Shown: positions 7,675 to 16,546 of the stretch, piece after piece
Position numbering within the stretch: the stretch's first letter is position 1
How the letters are laid out: each line of letters starts with the position of its first letter
Assembly: GCF_031179385.1 (NCBI RefSeq)
Contig: NZ_JAPSHV010000008.1
Coordinates: 1-52,945 of the forward strand
Source: Arthrobacter sp.
GTDB taxonomy: Bacteria; Actinomycetota; Actinomycetes; Actinomycetales; Micrococcaceae
DNA: 52,945 nucleotides
Reading direction: 5' to 3'
Notes under the pieces: model-generated
The model's database searches: none
Told to the model about the DNA's origin: nothing
Seen by the model: the letters and a program-made list of their open reading frames with translations, nothing else
Made by a program: the position numbers and the translations under genes

Positions 7675-9279
7675 ATGTCCGAGCTCTTTGAAGACTATGC
7701 AACAGCGGCCCGCCGTACGGTCGCCTACGACGAAATGTTCGATGGCGCGAACCTTCCACGCACGGAATACCGACCGGTCGCGGCCGCCCTTGGGGAGCTC
7801 AACCTCGCCGATGTGACGGCCCGGGCAGATTCGATGGCCCGGACGTTCCTCGATCGCGGAGTAACCTTCGATTTCGCGGGGGAGGAGCGCCCGTTCCCAC
7901 TGGATATCGTGCCGCGCGTCATCGCCGGGTCGGACTGGGACCATCTCGAGCGGGGAGTCGCCCAGCGGGTCCGTGCGTTGGAGGCCTTCCTGAACGATGT
8001 CTACGACAAGATGGCCGTTGTCAGCGACGGCGTCATTCCCCGTCGCCTGATCACCTCCTCGGCCCACTTTCACCGTGAAGTTGCCGGGTTCGACCCCGCA
8101 GGCGGGGTGCGGGTACACATCTCCGGTATCGATGTGGTGCGCGACGACGAGGGCACCTTCCGCGTCCTTGAAGACAATGTGCGGGTCCCCAGCGGAGTCA
8201 GTTACGTCTTGGAGAACCGGCGCGCGATGGCGAAGGGCCTTCCCGAAGCGTTCGGCCAGCAGCACATCCGGCCGGTCGAGGAGTACCCGCGGCGCCTGTT
8301 GGCCGCGCTGCGCAAAACCGCGCCTCCCGGCGTGGAGGATCCTACCGTCGTCGTCCTGACACCCGGCGTCTTCAATTCGGCCTACTTCGAGCACACCTTG
8401 CTCGCCGGCCTCATGGGGGTCGAACTGGTTGAGGGACGGGACCTCATCTGCAGGGGCAACAGGGTGTACATGCGTACCACCGCCGGTGAACAGCGTGTCG
8501 ATGTGATCTACAAGCGAATTGATGATGAGTTCCTTGACCCCCTTCAATTCCGGGCAGACTCCGTGCTCGGCTGCCCCGGCATCGTCAACGCGGCGCGGGC
8601 CGGGATGGTGACGATCGCAAATGCAGTAGGCAACGGCGTCGCCGATGACAAGCTGGTTTATACATACGTTCCGGACCTGATCCGTTACTACCTCAGCGAG
8701 GAACCGATCATTGCCAACGTCGATACCTTCCGGCTGGAGGAGCCGGCGGCACGGGAAGAGGTGCTCGACCGGCTCGATGAACTCGTCGTCAAACCCGTGG
8801 ACGGTTCCGGCGGCAAGGGGCTGGTCATCGGTCCCGACGCGACTGCCGACGAACTGAATGCGCTTCGCGGGCGTATCCTCGCCGATCCCCGCGGATGGAT
8901 CGCGCAACCTGTCCTGCAGTTGTCCACCGTACCCACCATGTCCGGCGGTCAATTCAGTCCCCGTCACGTGGATCTGCGGCCCTTCGCAGTCAATGACGGC
9001 GAAAACGTGTGGGTCCTGCCCGGTGGTTTGACGCGGGTGGCCATGAAGGAAGGCTCGCTCATCGTGAATTCAAGCCAGGGAGGGGGTTCGAAGGACACCT
9101 GGGTGGTCGACGGACAGGCCGACAGCCCCGCCGCTGCGCCGGAGTTGATTCCCCTGAGGGAGCGTGTCAGTGTCTGGCCGGTTGAGACGGGATGGCGCGA
9201 CCGCCAGCCTGAGCAACAGCAGCAGCAACAGCAACAGCAGCAACGCGATCGCGAGGAGGAGGTGTCGGGCGATGCTTAG
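7675..9279 (+). CDS. Circularly permuted ATP-grasp type 2 protein (DUF404/DUF407)
   Basis: A 534-residue protein of the circularly permuted ATP-grasp family (COG2308). The ATP-binding glycine-rich loop is seen in VVKPVDGSGGKGLVIGPDA, and other typical blocks are DVYDKMAVVSDGVIPRRL, VLEDNVRVPSGVSYVLENR and VDVIYKRIDDEFLDP. Family members are predicted amide/peptide ligases and none has a settled substrate. The C-terminus is unusual: ten glutamines in a row (codons at 9214-9243) and then an acidic tail. The gene overlaps the alpha-E gene by eight bases, and that gene overlaps the transglutaminase gene, so the three are almost certainly co-translated. It is divergent from pepN. The ATG at 7675 has no strong Shine-Dalgarno. 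Confidence 0.9.
   Translation: MSELFEDYATAARRTVAYDEMFDGANLPRTEYRPVAAALGELNLADVTARADSMARTFLDRGVTFDFAGEERPFPLDIVPRVIAGSDWDHLERGVAQRVRALEAFLNDVYDKMAVVSDGVIPRRLITSSAHFHREVAGFDPAGGVRVHISGIDVVRDDEGTFRVLEDNVRVPSGVSYVLENRRAMAKGLPEAFGQQHIRPVEEYPRRLLAALRKTAPPGVEDPTVVVLTPGVFNSAYFEHTLLAGLMGVELVEGRDLICRGNRVYMRTTAGEQRVDVIYKRIDDEFLDPLQFRADSVLGCPGIVNAARAGMVTIANAVGNGVADDKLVYTYVPDLIRYYLSEEPIIANVDTFRLEEPAAREEVLDRLDELVVKPVDGSGGKGLVIGPDATADELNALRGRILADPRGWIAQPVLQLSTVPTMSGGQFSPRHVDLRPFAVNDGENVWVLPGGLTRVAMKEGSLIVNSSQGGGSKDTWVVDGQADSPAAAPELIPLRERVSVWPVETGWRDRQPEQQQQQQQQQQRDREEEVSGDA
9214..9243 (+). repeat. Ten-codon CAA/CAG glutamine repeat
   Basis: Ten consecutive glutamine codons, mixed CAA and CAG, near the 3' end of the ATP-grasp gene. 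The trinucleotide run can change length by slippage without shifting the frame. Confidence 0.95.
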
Positions 9280-10198
9280 CCGGATCGCAGAGTCCCTGTT
9301 CTGGATTGGCCGGTACGTCGAGCGCGCCGACGGGACAGCACGAATCCTCGATGTTCACCTTGAGCGGCTCAACCAGATGCCGCGCCCCGTCCAAAGTGAC
9401 GTGTCGCGCCAATTGCTCGGCGTTATGGGCAGCCGGCCGCAGACCGAGGACTTCGGCCTGCCCGAGCTTCTCGAAGCGTTGGCTTTCGACCGGAGCAGCG
9501 CGACCTCGATCGCCGGTGCACTTGGGGCCGCCCGTGAGAACGCACGCCGGGCAAGGGAAACTGTTTCGGGCAGCGTCTGGGAGGGATTGAACACCACTTG
9601 GTACGGGCTCACCCAGCACCGGAAGGACGTTGTCGGAACCTACCGCTTCTGCCACTGGGTTCTTGAACGCACGGCCATGGTCCGTGGCCTTTCAGACACC
9701 ACCATGAGTCATGACGAAAGCTGGCAGTTCCTCGTGCTGGGAAGAAGCCTCGAACGGGCCGACATGACCGCGCGGATGCTCTCCACGAGGGACGTCCACG
9801 CCTCGGGTCTGTCCTGGGTGAATATGCTGCGCTGCGCCGGAGCCTACGAGTCGTTCCTCCGCACCCGCAGGGCTTCCTTCGGTGAGCAGCACGCGGCGCA
9901 GTTCCTGCTGCTGGACCGCCTCTTCCCGCGGTCAATCATGTACGCGCTGAGCGACGCTGAGAAGTGCCTGGCGAAACTGAACCCCGAGTATCAGCGGGTT
10001 GGCTTCATCAACGATGCAAGCCGGATTGTCGGCCAGGCGCGCACGTTCCTTGAGTTCCATCAGACGGACGATCTGATGTCGGAACTGCCGGAGCACATGG
10101 AAAGAGTTCAGAAAGCGTGCGCACGTGCGTCCGACGCCGTCGCACGCACGTATTTCTCGCAGGCAGCGGAGCTGTCCTGGGTGGGGGAGGTCTCATGA
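9272..10198 (+). CDS. Alpha-E domain protein (DUF403)
   Basis: A 308-residue all-helical protein of the alpha-E family (COG2307), starting with the typical MLSRIAESLFWIGRYVERAD. Other family blocks are LSRLRENAR-like AARENARRARETVS and LGRSLERADMTARML. Its biochemical role is unknown; it is almost always encoded next to a COG2308 ATP-grasp protein, as here, and is thought to work with it. ATG at 9272 lies inside the last codons of the ATP-grasp gene and has GAGGAGG upstream; the longer frame from 9164 would begin inside that gene and adds non-family sequence. The stop overlaps the next start (ATGA). Confidence 0.92.
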   Translation: MLSRIAESLFWIGRYVERADGTARILDVHLERLNQMPRPVQSDVSRQLLGVMGSRPQTEDFGLPELLEALAFDRSSATSIAGALGAARENARRARETVSGSVWEGLNTTWYGLTQHRKDVVGTYRFCHWVLERTAMVRGLSDTTMSHDESWQFLVLGRSLERADMTARMLSTRDVHASGLSWVNMLRCAGAYESFLRTRRASFGEQHAAQFLLLDRLFPRSIMYALSDAEKCLAKLNPEYQRVGFINDASRIVGQARTFLEFHQTDDLMSELPEHMERVQKACARASDAVARTYFSQAAELSWVGEVS

Positions 10199-11046
10199 CC
10201 CGTTTGCTGATCGAACACCGCACGGGGTACGACTACCTGCGCCGCGTCTCACTGTCGTACAACGAAGCCCGCATGACTCCGCTCACGGATTCCCAGCAGG
10301 TGGTCCTGGAGTCCACCATCAGCCTGAACCCCACCAGCGCGGCCATGGCGACCTACCGGGACTACTGGGGCACGCGGGTGACCTCATTCGATGTGCAGGT
10401 TCCGCACGATCGACTCGAAGTATCCGCCCGGACGCTCGTCGAGGTGAGCCGCACTGAACGAATTCCCTCACCGGAGGAAGTGGTGAGCTGGGAGGATTTG
10501 CGGTCCGACGACGTCGTAAACGACTACGCGGACTGGTTGCCGCACACCCATCTGACCAAGCCGAATGACGAGATTCGCGCTTTGGCAAGCGAGGTAACCG
10601 ATGGCCAGGATCCGCACACCGCGGCTCACTCCGTCTTCGACTGGCTGAAGGGCGAGATGCAGTACGTGCAGGGAGTCACGGGTGTTCAATCCAACGCGCG
10701 TGATGCGTGGGCTGAACGTCAGGGCGTGTGCCAGGATCTCGCGCATGTCGCGATAGGCGCGCTCCGCAGCCTTGGCATTCCGGCCCGATACATTTCGGGT
10801 TATCTCCATCCGCGCAGGACGGCGGCCGTCGGGGAAGCAGTAGCCGGCCAGTCACATGCCTGGGTCGAATGGTGGGACGGCGAATGGCGCGGCTGGGATC
10901 CGACCAACAGCGGTCCGGTCAGTGACTTCCACGTATCCGTGGCGCGCGGCCGCGACTACCGGGACGTCTCGCCGCTCAAAGGCATCCTCTCGGGCGGCGG
11001 CGGGTCCACGCTCAACGTGACGGTCGAGATCAAGCGCGTAGCCTAA
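10195..11046 (+). CDS. Transglutaminase-like cysteine protease family protein
   Basis: A 283-residue protein with an N-terminal beta domain (about 1-85, bacterial transglutaminase-like N-terminal region) and a transglutaminase core. The catalytic triad is visible: Cys in RQGVCQDLAHVAIGALRSLG, His in GQSHAWVEWW, Asp in WRGWDPTNS. Family members may cleave or form amide bonds. The start ATG at 10195 overlaps the alpha-E stop (ATGA) and follows GGGGGAGG. An alternative frame start at 10117 lies within alpha-E and is unlikely. It is the last gene of the ATP-grasp/alpha-E/transglutaminase operon and is followed by a strong hairpin. Confidence 0.92.
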   Translation: MTRLLIEHRTGYDYLRRVSLSYNEARMTPLTDSQQVVLESTISLNPTSAAMATYRDYWGTRVTSFDVQVPHDRLEVSARTLVEVSRTERIPSPEEVVSWEDLRSDDVVNDYADWLPHTHLTKPNDEIRALASEVTDGQDPHTAAHSVFDWLKGEMQYVQGVTGVQSNARDAWAERQGVCQDLAHVAIGALRSLGIPARYISGYLHPRRTAAVGEAVAGQSHAWVEWWDGEWRGWDPTNSGPVSDFHVSVARGRDYRDVSPLKGILSGGGGSTLNVTVEIKRVA

Positions 11047-11080
11047 GCAGGGCAGCCGCCCTGGTGGCGGCTGCCCTGCT
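11047..11080. terminator. Hairpin between the transglutaminase gene and glgC
   Basis: Perfect 14-bp GC-rich stem: 11047-11060 pairs with 11066-11079 around a five-base loop. It has no long T run. It sits one base after the transglutaminase stop and before the end of the opposed glgC gene, so it could serve both. Confidence 0.7.
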
Positions 11081-11116
11081 TGGGAATATCCCGGATTCGA
11101 ACTACCTCAGGGGCGG

Positions 11117-12355
11117 CTACTCCACCATCTGGCCCTTGCTGAGGATGGTGAGGCCTGAATCCGTCACCGTGAATCCACGGCTGAGGTCGAGCTCCCTGTC
11201 GACGCCGATCTTGGCCCCGGGCGGTACGTGAACGTTCTTGTCGATGATTGCCTTGTGAACTACAGCTCCCGCTCCGATCGTCACGTGGTCGAGCAGGACC
11301 GAGCCTGCGACGTCCGCGCCCTCGTCGACGAACACATCCGTCGCCAGCACCGAGCCCTGGACCGAACCACCCGAGATCACGACGCCGTTCGACACGATCG
11401 AATCGTGTGCCACGCCGGAGACGCCCGTGGCGCTGCGAACGAACTTGGCAGGCGGGGAAATGCTCTGGCGGGTGTAGATCGGCCACTCGAGGTTGTAGAG
11501 GTTGAACAGCGGCAGTGGAGTGATGAGATCCATGTTCGCTTCGTAATAGGAGTCGAGAGTGCCGACGTCGCGCCAGTACTGGCAGTCCCGGTCCGTCGAT
11601 CCTGGGATCTCGTTCCTGGTGAAGTCATAGACGGCGGCGTCTCCACGCTCCACGAAGTGGGGGATGATGTCGCCGCCCATATCGTGCTTGGTGTTCAGGC
11701 GCGCAGCGTCGATTTCCAGAGCTTCGATGAGCGCGTCGGTATTGAAAACGTAGTTGCCCATGGATGCCAGGAAGCTGTCCGGGTCATCCGGCAGGCCGGG
11801 TGTGGATTCAGGCTTCTCGACGAAGGCCGAGATCCGGTCGGGATCGCTGGAGTCCAGCTCGATTACTCCGAACTGGTTCGCGAGGTGCAGCGGCTGCCGA
11901 ACCGCCGCGACGCTGACCGATGCTCCGCTCTTGATATGCGCCTGCACCATCTGCTCGAAGTCCATGCGGTAAACGTGGTCGGCACCGATCACGACGACGA
12001 TGTCCGGCCGGGCATCGTGAATGAGGTTCAGGGACTGGTAGATGGCGTTCGCGCTTCCAAGGAACCAGCTCTTGCCCCGTCGCTGCTGTGCCGGTACCGA
12101 CGCGATGTACTGCTGCAGCTGTGTGGACATCCGCCAGGTCTCGGAGATGTGCCGGTCGAGGCTGTGCGACTTGTACTGGGTAAGCACCACGATCTGCAGA
12201 TAACCGGAATTGACCACGTTGGATAGCGCAAAATCAATCAGGCGGTACGGTCCCGCGAATGGCACCGCAGGCTTTGCGCGGTCCGCAGTCAGGGGCATCA
12301 ACCGTTTTCCTTCGCCGCCTGCCAGTACTACCGCCAGCACTTTTTTGACTGCCAC
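11117..12355 (-). CDS. glgC: Glucose-1-phosphate adenylyltransferase GlgC
   Basis: Makes ADP-glucose from ATP and glucose-1-phosphate for glycogen and related glucans. The protein has 412 residues. It shows the N-terminal nucleotidyltransferase loop [23 protein letters not shown]/sugar-binding blocks ([12 protein letters not shown]), and the C-terminal left-handed beta-helix with hexapeptide repeats. The start is GTG at 12355 with GAAGGGG about ten bases upstream. It is divergent from glgA, the usual actinobacterial layout, so both are likely controlled from the 86-base spacer. Confidence 0.97.
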   Translation of the reverse strand: MAVKKVLAVVLAGGEGKRLMPLTADRAKPAVPFAGPYRLIDFALSNVVNSGYLQIVVLTQYKSHSLDRHISETWRMSTQLQQYIASVPAQQRRGKSWFLGSANAIYQSLNLIHDARPDIVVVIGADHVYRMDFEQMVQAHIKSGASVSVAAVRQPLHLANQFGVIELDSSDPDRISAFVEKPESTPGLPDDPDSFLASMGNYVFNTDALIEALEIDAARLNTKHDMGGDIIPHFVERGDAAVYDFTRNEIPGSTDRDCQYWRDVGTLDSYYEANMDLITPLPLFNLYNLEWPIYTRQSISPPAKFVRSATGVSGVAHDSIVSNGVVISGGSVQGSVLATDVFVDEGADVAGSVLLDHVTIGAGAVVHKAIIDKNVHVPPGAKIGVDRELDLSRGFTVTDSGLTILSKGQMVE

Positions 12356-12429
12356 GGTTCAAACCCCTTCCGCTCGTCCTTGAGTATGACCTCGTTCGAC
12401 TCACACTAGAGGACTGGCCCGCCCTGCAC

Positions 12430-12442
12430 TACGTTGGAAACG
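12430..12442 (+). promoter_or_regulatory. Putative -10 box of a leaderless glgA mRNA
   Basis: TACGTT at 12430-12435 ends six bases before the GTG at 12442. This spacing would place the first transcribed base on the start codon. There is no Shine-Dalgarno. Confidence 0.4.
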
Positions 12443-13635
12443 TGCGAATAGACATTGTGACAAAAGAGTTCCCGCCGGAAATCTACGGTGGAGCAGGTGT
12501 TCACGTCGCGGAACTGGCTCGTGTGCTGGCCGGGCGTGTCGATCTGGCTGTGCACTGCTTCGGCTCCGCCCGCCCCGAGGACTACCACGGTGCTCGCGTG
12601 AGCACCTACGGAGTGCCGGATGGACTTGCAGCTGCGAACGCTGCGGTCCAGACTCTTGGCACAGACCTGTCCATCCTTCAGGGCATCGCGGGCGCTGATC
12701 TGGTTCACTCGCACACCTGGTACGCAAATATGGCGGGTCACCTCGCGTCGCTTCTTCATGGGATTCCGCACGTCCTGAGCGCGCACAGCCTGGAACCGCT
12801 GCGTCCCTGGAAAGCGGAGCAGCTCGGCGGCGGATATGCCCTCTCATCCTGGGTGGAGAAGACGGCCTACGAGGCCGCGGCGGCTGTCATCGCTGTTTCG
12901 GACGGTATGCGCCAGGACATCCTGCGCTGTTACCCGGACGTTGATCCGGCAAAGGTTCAGGTGGTCCACAACGGCATTGACACCGCAGCGTGGTCGGCGG
13001 ACCACAATGACGACGCCGTCCGGTCGCTGGGCATCGATCCCGGCAAGCCAAGCGTGGTCTTCGTGGGACGGAACACGCGGCAGAAAGGCGTTCCCTATCT
13101 GTTGCGCGCGGCGGCGAAGTTACCCGCCGATGTGCAGCTTGTGCTGTGCCTTGGCGCCGCGGACACGCCGGAACTGGCCGCCGAGACCGCCCGGCTAATC
13201 GATGAGCTGCAGGCGCAGCGCGGCTCGGTCATCCTGATCGAGCGGATGCTCCCGCGACCTGAACTCATCCAGGTGCTCAGCCATGCCACTGTCTTCGCCT
13301 GCCCCTCAATTTATGAGCCGCTGGGGATCGTGAACCTCGAGGCCATGGCGTGCGGCGCCGCAGTGGTGGCAAGCGCCACGGGAGGCATCCCGGAGGTCAT
13401 CGAGGACGGCATCACCGGTACGCTCGTTCCGCTCGAACAGGTTCAGGATGGAACCGGAACTCCGCTTGACCCGGACGGGTTCGTGAATGATTTCGCGGAG
13501 GCTCTAAATGTCCTCGTCGCGGATCCCGCACGCGCCCGCGCCATGGGTGAGCGCGGACGCGTCCGGGCGGAAGAGCATTTCTCGTGGGACTCCATCGCTG
13601 AGTCCACCCTCAACGTCTACCGCTCGGTGCTCTAG
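12442..13635 (+). CDS. glgA: Glycogen synthase, GT4-type (GlgA/GlgM)
   Basis: A 397-residue GT-B glycosyltransferase of family GT4. The N-terminal donor/acceptor loop KEFPPEIYGGAGVHV and the C-terminal block EPLGIVNLEAMACG are seen. In mycobacteria the homologue (GlgM) uses ADP-glucose from GlgC to make maltose-1-phosphate for the GlgE route; in other actinobacteria it is annotated as ADP-glucose:glucan synthase. The sequence alone does not tell these apart. GTG start at 12442, divergent from glgC. Its stop overlaps the end of the opposed acyl-CoA oxidase-like gene by four bases. Confidence 0.93.
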   Translation: MRIDIVTKEFPPEIYGGAGVHVAELARVLAGRVDLAVHCFGSARPEDYHGARVSTYGVPDGLAAANAAVQTLGTDLSILQGIAGADLVHSHTWYANMAGHLASLLHGIPHVLSAHSLEPLRPWKAEQLGGGYALSSWVEKTAYEAAAAVIAVSDGMRQDILRCYPDVDPAKVQVVHNGIDTAAWSADHNDDAVRSLGIDPGKPSVVFVGRNTRQKGVPYLLRAAAKLPADVQLVLCLGAADTPELAAETARLIDELQAQRGSVILIERMLPRPELIQVLSHATVFACPSIYEPLGIVNLEAMACGAAVVASATGGIPEVIEDGITGTLVPLEQVQDGTGTPLDPDGFVNDFAEALNVLVADPARARAMGERGRVRAEEHFSWDSIAESTLNVYRSVL

Positions 13636-15719
13636 CGGGTCTCGGCCCTCCGCTCGATGAGGATCTTCTCGTCGAGCGGGGCGTCTGGGCTCGCCCGCAG
13701 GATGCGGGCGTAATTCCGGGACTCCTCCTGGCGCTCCCGTTCTGCGCCGGTTGCGATGGCCGCGCGCAGGTGCTCGGGACCGTAACCGAACGCGTCAACC
13801 AGATCCACGGCGTGTGGGCGAAGCTTCAGCAGCAGCCGGTTGATGTACGGACCGAGCGTTCTGGCGCGCTGCGCCGAGAGCCGACCGTTCATCAGGTACC
13901 ACCCGAGGTTGTCCTCGATGAGGCACAGTCCGAAGAGGTCACGGAGCCAGGTGAGGACCTGGCGTGTACCGGCGTCCTCGGTGCGGGCAAGGGCCGCGGT
14001 AAACGCCTCCCACTGCAGCAGCTCCGCGTGGGCGCGGGCAGCCTCGATGAGTTCGTGCTGGTGCTGATTGAAGACCTCCGCCGCTTGGGCGGGAGGAAGC
14101 CGGCGTGCTCCCCGCAGCGCCCCGGCCAATTCCCCGACCATGGTGTCGACCCTGCCGCAGAGCAGTTCGTGCTGGGTGTCCTCGTCCCGAAGTGCGATCG
14201 CTGATTTCCGTTCGGAGCCGGTGTCGACCACGGTTTGGAGAACCCGGCGCAGACCGGTCCTGTGCAGCGTGCGGTCAGCGGCCTGAGTAGCAACGAAGCG
14301 GGCCAACACGCCGAAATCGACTCCCTGGAACTCCTTGGCGTAGTCCGCAAGCAGGCGCTTGGCAACGAGCTGCAGCAGGACGTTGTTGTCCCCCTCGAAC
14401 GTTGCATACACGTCGAGGTCCGCGCGCAGCGAGGTGTACCTGTTCTCGGTAAGGAATCCCGCACCGCCGCTGGCTTCCCGGCACTCCTGCAGCGTGTCGA
14501 GCGCGTGCCACGTGGATAGCGGCTTCAGCGCCGCCGCCAGCGTCTCCAGATCCTGGCGGTCCTCATCGGTTGCATGCTTACCGGAGAACACGCCGTCGAA
14601 CTTCTCAAGCAACTCTTCATGTGCGAAAGACGCGGCATACGTAGTCGCCAGCCGGGGGAGGAGCCTGCGCTGGTGGAGCTGATAATCGAGAAGGACTTCC
14701 TCGGACAGTTCCGAAGACGTCGTGAACTGGCGGCGCTCCACCGAGTACTGGATGGCCGTTTTCAGCGCCAGCTTGCTGGCAGCCACCGCAGCACCGTCGA
14801 GGGAAACCCGGCCCTGGACCAGAGTGCCCAACATGGTGAAGAAGCGCCTGCCGGGCGACTCGATCGGGGAGGTGTACGTTCCGTCCTCGCTGACGTTCCC
14901 ATACCGGTTGAGGAGGTTGGCACGTGGGACCCGGACATGCGTGAAGTGCAACCGGCCGTTGTCGATCCCGTTCAGTCCGCCCTTGAGTCCGTCGTCTTCA
15001 CCCCCGATTCCTTCCAGGAAATTCCCCTCCTCGTCGCGCAGTGGCACATACAGCGCATGCACGCCGTGATTAACCCCGCGGGTGATGAGTTGTGCAAAGA
15101 CGACGGCGGCCCTTCCGTCGTTGGCCGCGTTACCTATGTAGTCTTTCCAGGCCGCGCGAAACGGCGTATGAAGATCGAAATCGCCGTTCTCGGAGTCGAA
15201 GGTGGCGGTGGTGCCGATGCTCGAGACATCCGAGCCGTGTCCGGTTTCGGTCATCGCGAAGCAGCCCGGGATTTCCATGTTCATGATGCCCGGGAGCCAC
15301 CGACGGTGATGTTCATCGGTTCCGAGGTGCAGGACTGCCGCTCCGAACAGGCCCCACTGCACACCCGCCTTGATCTGGAGCGACGGGTCGGCGACCACCA
15401 GCTCCTCGAAGCCGGCGATGTTGCCGCCGTGGTCATCGGATCCACCCAGCTCCGTGGGGAAAGCCCGGTGGACGGCCTTGTTCTGAACAAGCACGTGGAG
15501 CTGTTCAAGACAGCGTGCTCGATGCTCAGCGCTGGTGGCGCCCTCAACCTTGTGCAGGGCGGGATCCCCTGCGAGCGCACGCGCCGTCCGGCGCGAGCCT
15601 GCCCAGCGTCCCAGCAACTGTTCGCCCAGGGCTGCCACGTTGACGACGGCGGCGTCGTCGTCATGGATTGGGAGGGTGGCTGGTACCGAGATCTCAGGAC
15701 GTGTGGCTGTTTGGGTCAT
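13632..15719 (-). CDS. Acyl-CoA oxidase/dehydrogenase-like flavoprotein
   Basis: A 695-residue flavin enzyme expected to introduce the 2,3 double bond in acyl-CoA. The layout is that of acyl-CoA oxidases rather than the shorter dehydrogenases: FAMTETGHGSDVSSIGTTAT, then CREASGGAGFLTENRY, then FEGDNNVLLQLVAKRLL with the catalytic Glu, and a C-terminal helical domain of about 200 residues. It is not FadE5-like in length. ATG at 15719 overlaps the TetR stop by four bases, so both are made from one mRNA. With the divergent thiolase, FabG-like and MaoC genes it completes a beta-oxidation set: oxidation, hydration, reduction, thiolysis. Confidence 0.9.
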   Translation of the reverse strand: MTQTATRPEISVPATLPIHDDDAAVVNVAALGEQLLGRWAGSRRTARALAGDPALHKVEGATSAEHRARCLEQLHVLVQNKAVHRAFPTELGGSDDHGGNIAGFEELVVADPSLQIKAGVQWGLFGAAVLHLGTDEHHRRWLPGIMNMEIPGCFAMTETGHGSDVSSIGTTATFDSENGDFDLHTPFRAAWKDYIGNAANDGRAAVVFAQLITRGVNHGVHALYVPLRDEEGNFLEGIGGEDDGLKGGLNGIDNGRLHFTHVRVPRANLLNRYGNVSEDGTYTSPIESPGRRFFTMLGTLVQGRVSLDGAAVAASKLALKTAIQYSVERRQFTTSSELSEEVLLDYQLHQRRLLPRLATTYAASFAHEELLEKFDGVFSGKHATDEDRQDLETLAAALKPLSTWHALDTLQECREASGGAGFLTENRYTSLRADLDVYATFEGDNNVLLQLVAKRLLADYAKEFQGVDFGVLARFVATQAADRTLHRTGLRRVLQTVVDTGSERKSAIALRDEDTQHELLCGRVDTMVGELAGALRGARRLPPAQAAEVFNQHQHELIEAARAHAELLQWEAFTAALARTEDAGTRQVLTWLRDLFGLCLIEDNLGWYLMNGRLSAQRARTLGPYINRLLLKLRPHAVDLVDAFGYGPEHLRAAIATGAERERQEESRNYARILRASPDAPLDEKILIERRAETR

Positions 15720-16435
15720 GATCCATCCTTTGAAAGGGGGCTGCGAAGAGAGGTAGGTGCGAGAGAAGCCTGCGGCACTGCGGTGGCGATACCGTCGAAG
15801 AGCCAGGCGGTGAGGGAATCAGCGAGGTCGGATTCACTGGGACGGTCAGGCCCCGGGGGTACCGACAGCCACTGCTCTCCTGCTGCGCGGACCATGCCGA
15901 TTGCCGCACGGGGCCAGAATGTAAGTGGCTGCGGAACGGCGGGCCCGGCAGGGTCGTCCGCCAGATATCGCTCCATGGGACTTGCGAGCATCGTGGAGAT
16001 CGCGTCGAAGAATGTGCTGAGCGTGGGGGAGCTCTCAAGTGCGGAACCTGCGTCCTGCGCCGGCTGCGTCACGAACATGTAGACGTTCGGTGAGGACTCG
16101 GCCATCTGCAGGTACGCGGAGACCATCGCACGCAGACCGTCCCTGGGCGTACTGGCCTGCCGGGCCGCCTCAATCAGTTGCTCCTGCATCCGACCGACGA
16201 CAACCTCGCCCATTGCACGCTGCAGCCCTGCCTTGTCCCCGAAGTACCGGTAAAAGACGGACTTGGACGTCTCTGCTGCCGAAGCAATCTCCTCCATGGA
16301 GGCGCCCGGGCCGATTCTGTGTACTGCTTTGCGTGCGGTCCTGATGAGTGCCGCGCGGCGGGCTTCACGATGCTTGGACCATCGGCTGGAGCGTCCGTCC
16401 GCAAGCGGGCGCACATGGGCAGTGAGCTGATTCAC
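15716..16435 (-). CDS. TetR family transcriptional regulator
   Basis: A 239-residue one-component regulator. The N-terminal helix-turn-helix is seen in ASMEEIASAAETSKSVFYRYFGDK (about residues 44-68; split by turn residues), and the rest is a ligand-binding helical domain. By position it should control the fatty-acid genes on both sides and sense an acyl-CoA (inference). The start used is GTG at 16435, which abuts a 14-bp palindrome; later starts would lengthen a leader. Its stop overlaps the start of the acyl-CoA oxidase-like gene (ATGA). Confidence 0.92.
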   Translation of the reverse strand: MNQLTAHVRPLADGRSSRWSKHREARRAALIRTARKAVHRIGPGASMEEIASAAETSKSVFYRYFGDKAGLQRAMGEVVVGRMQEQLIEAARQASTPRDGLRAMVSAYLQMAESSPNVYMFVTQPAQDAGSALESSPTLSTFFDAISTMLASPMERYLADDPAGPAVPQPLTFWPRAAIGMVRAAGEQWLSVPPGPDRPSESDLADSLTAWLFDGIATAVPQASLAPTSLRSPLSKDGS

Positions 16436-16467
16436 GATACTCAGCGTATCAGGTACGCTGGGTATCG
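16435..16467. promoter_or_regulatory. Palindromic operator for the adjacent TetR regulator
   Basis: Inverted repeat with 14-bp arms and a five-base spacer: left arm 16435-16448 (CGATACTCAGCGTA), right arm 16454-16467 (TACGCTGGGTATCG). The arms match at 13 of 14 positions. It touches the TetR start codon and lies 79 bases before the thiolase start, so one bound dimer or pair of dimers could block both promoters. Assignment to this TetR is by position. Confidence 0.75.
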
Positions 16468-16546
16468 ATAACTTACCGGGTCTGCCGCATGAGAGTCAGT
16501 CGGGCAGGACCTCTTTTCCACGCAAAAGCGCCAGCCAAGGAGCAGC

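Noticed and set aside
7561-8967. A 468-codon minus-strand frame opposite the ATP-grasp gene
   Set aside because: The plus strand encodes a complete family protein there; the minus frame shows no domain.
11228-12226. A 332-codon plus-strand frame opposite glgC
   Set aside because: No family features; glgC is unambiguous on the other strand.
14574-16082. A 502-codon plus-strand frame opposite the acyl-CoA oxidase-like and TetR genes
   Set aside because: It has no recognisable motifs and mirrors a clear minus-strand gene; high-GC codon bias opens such antisense frames.
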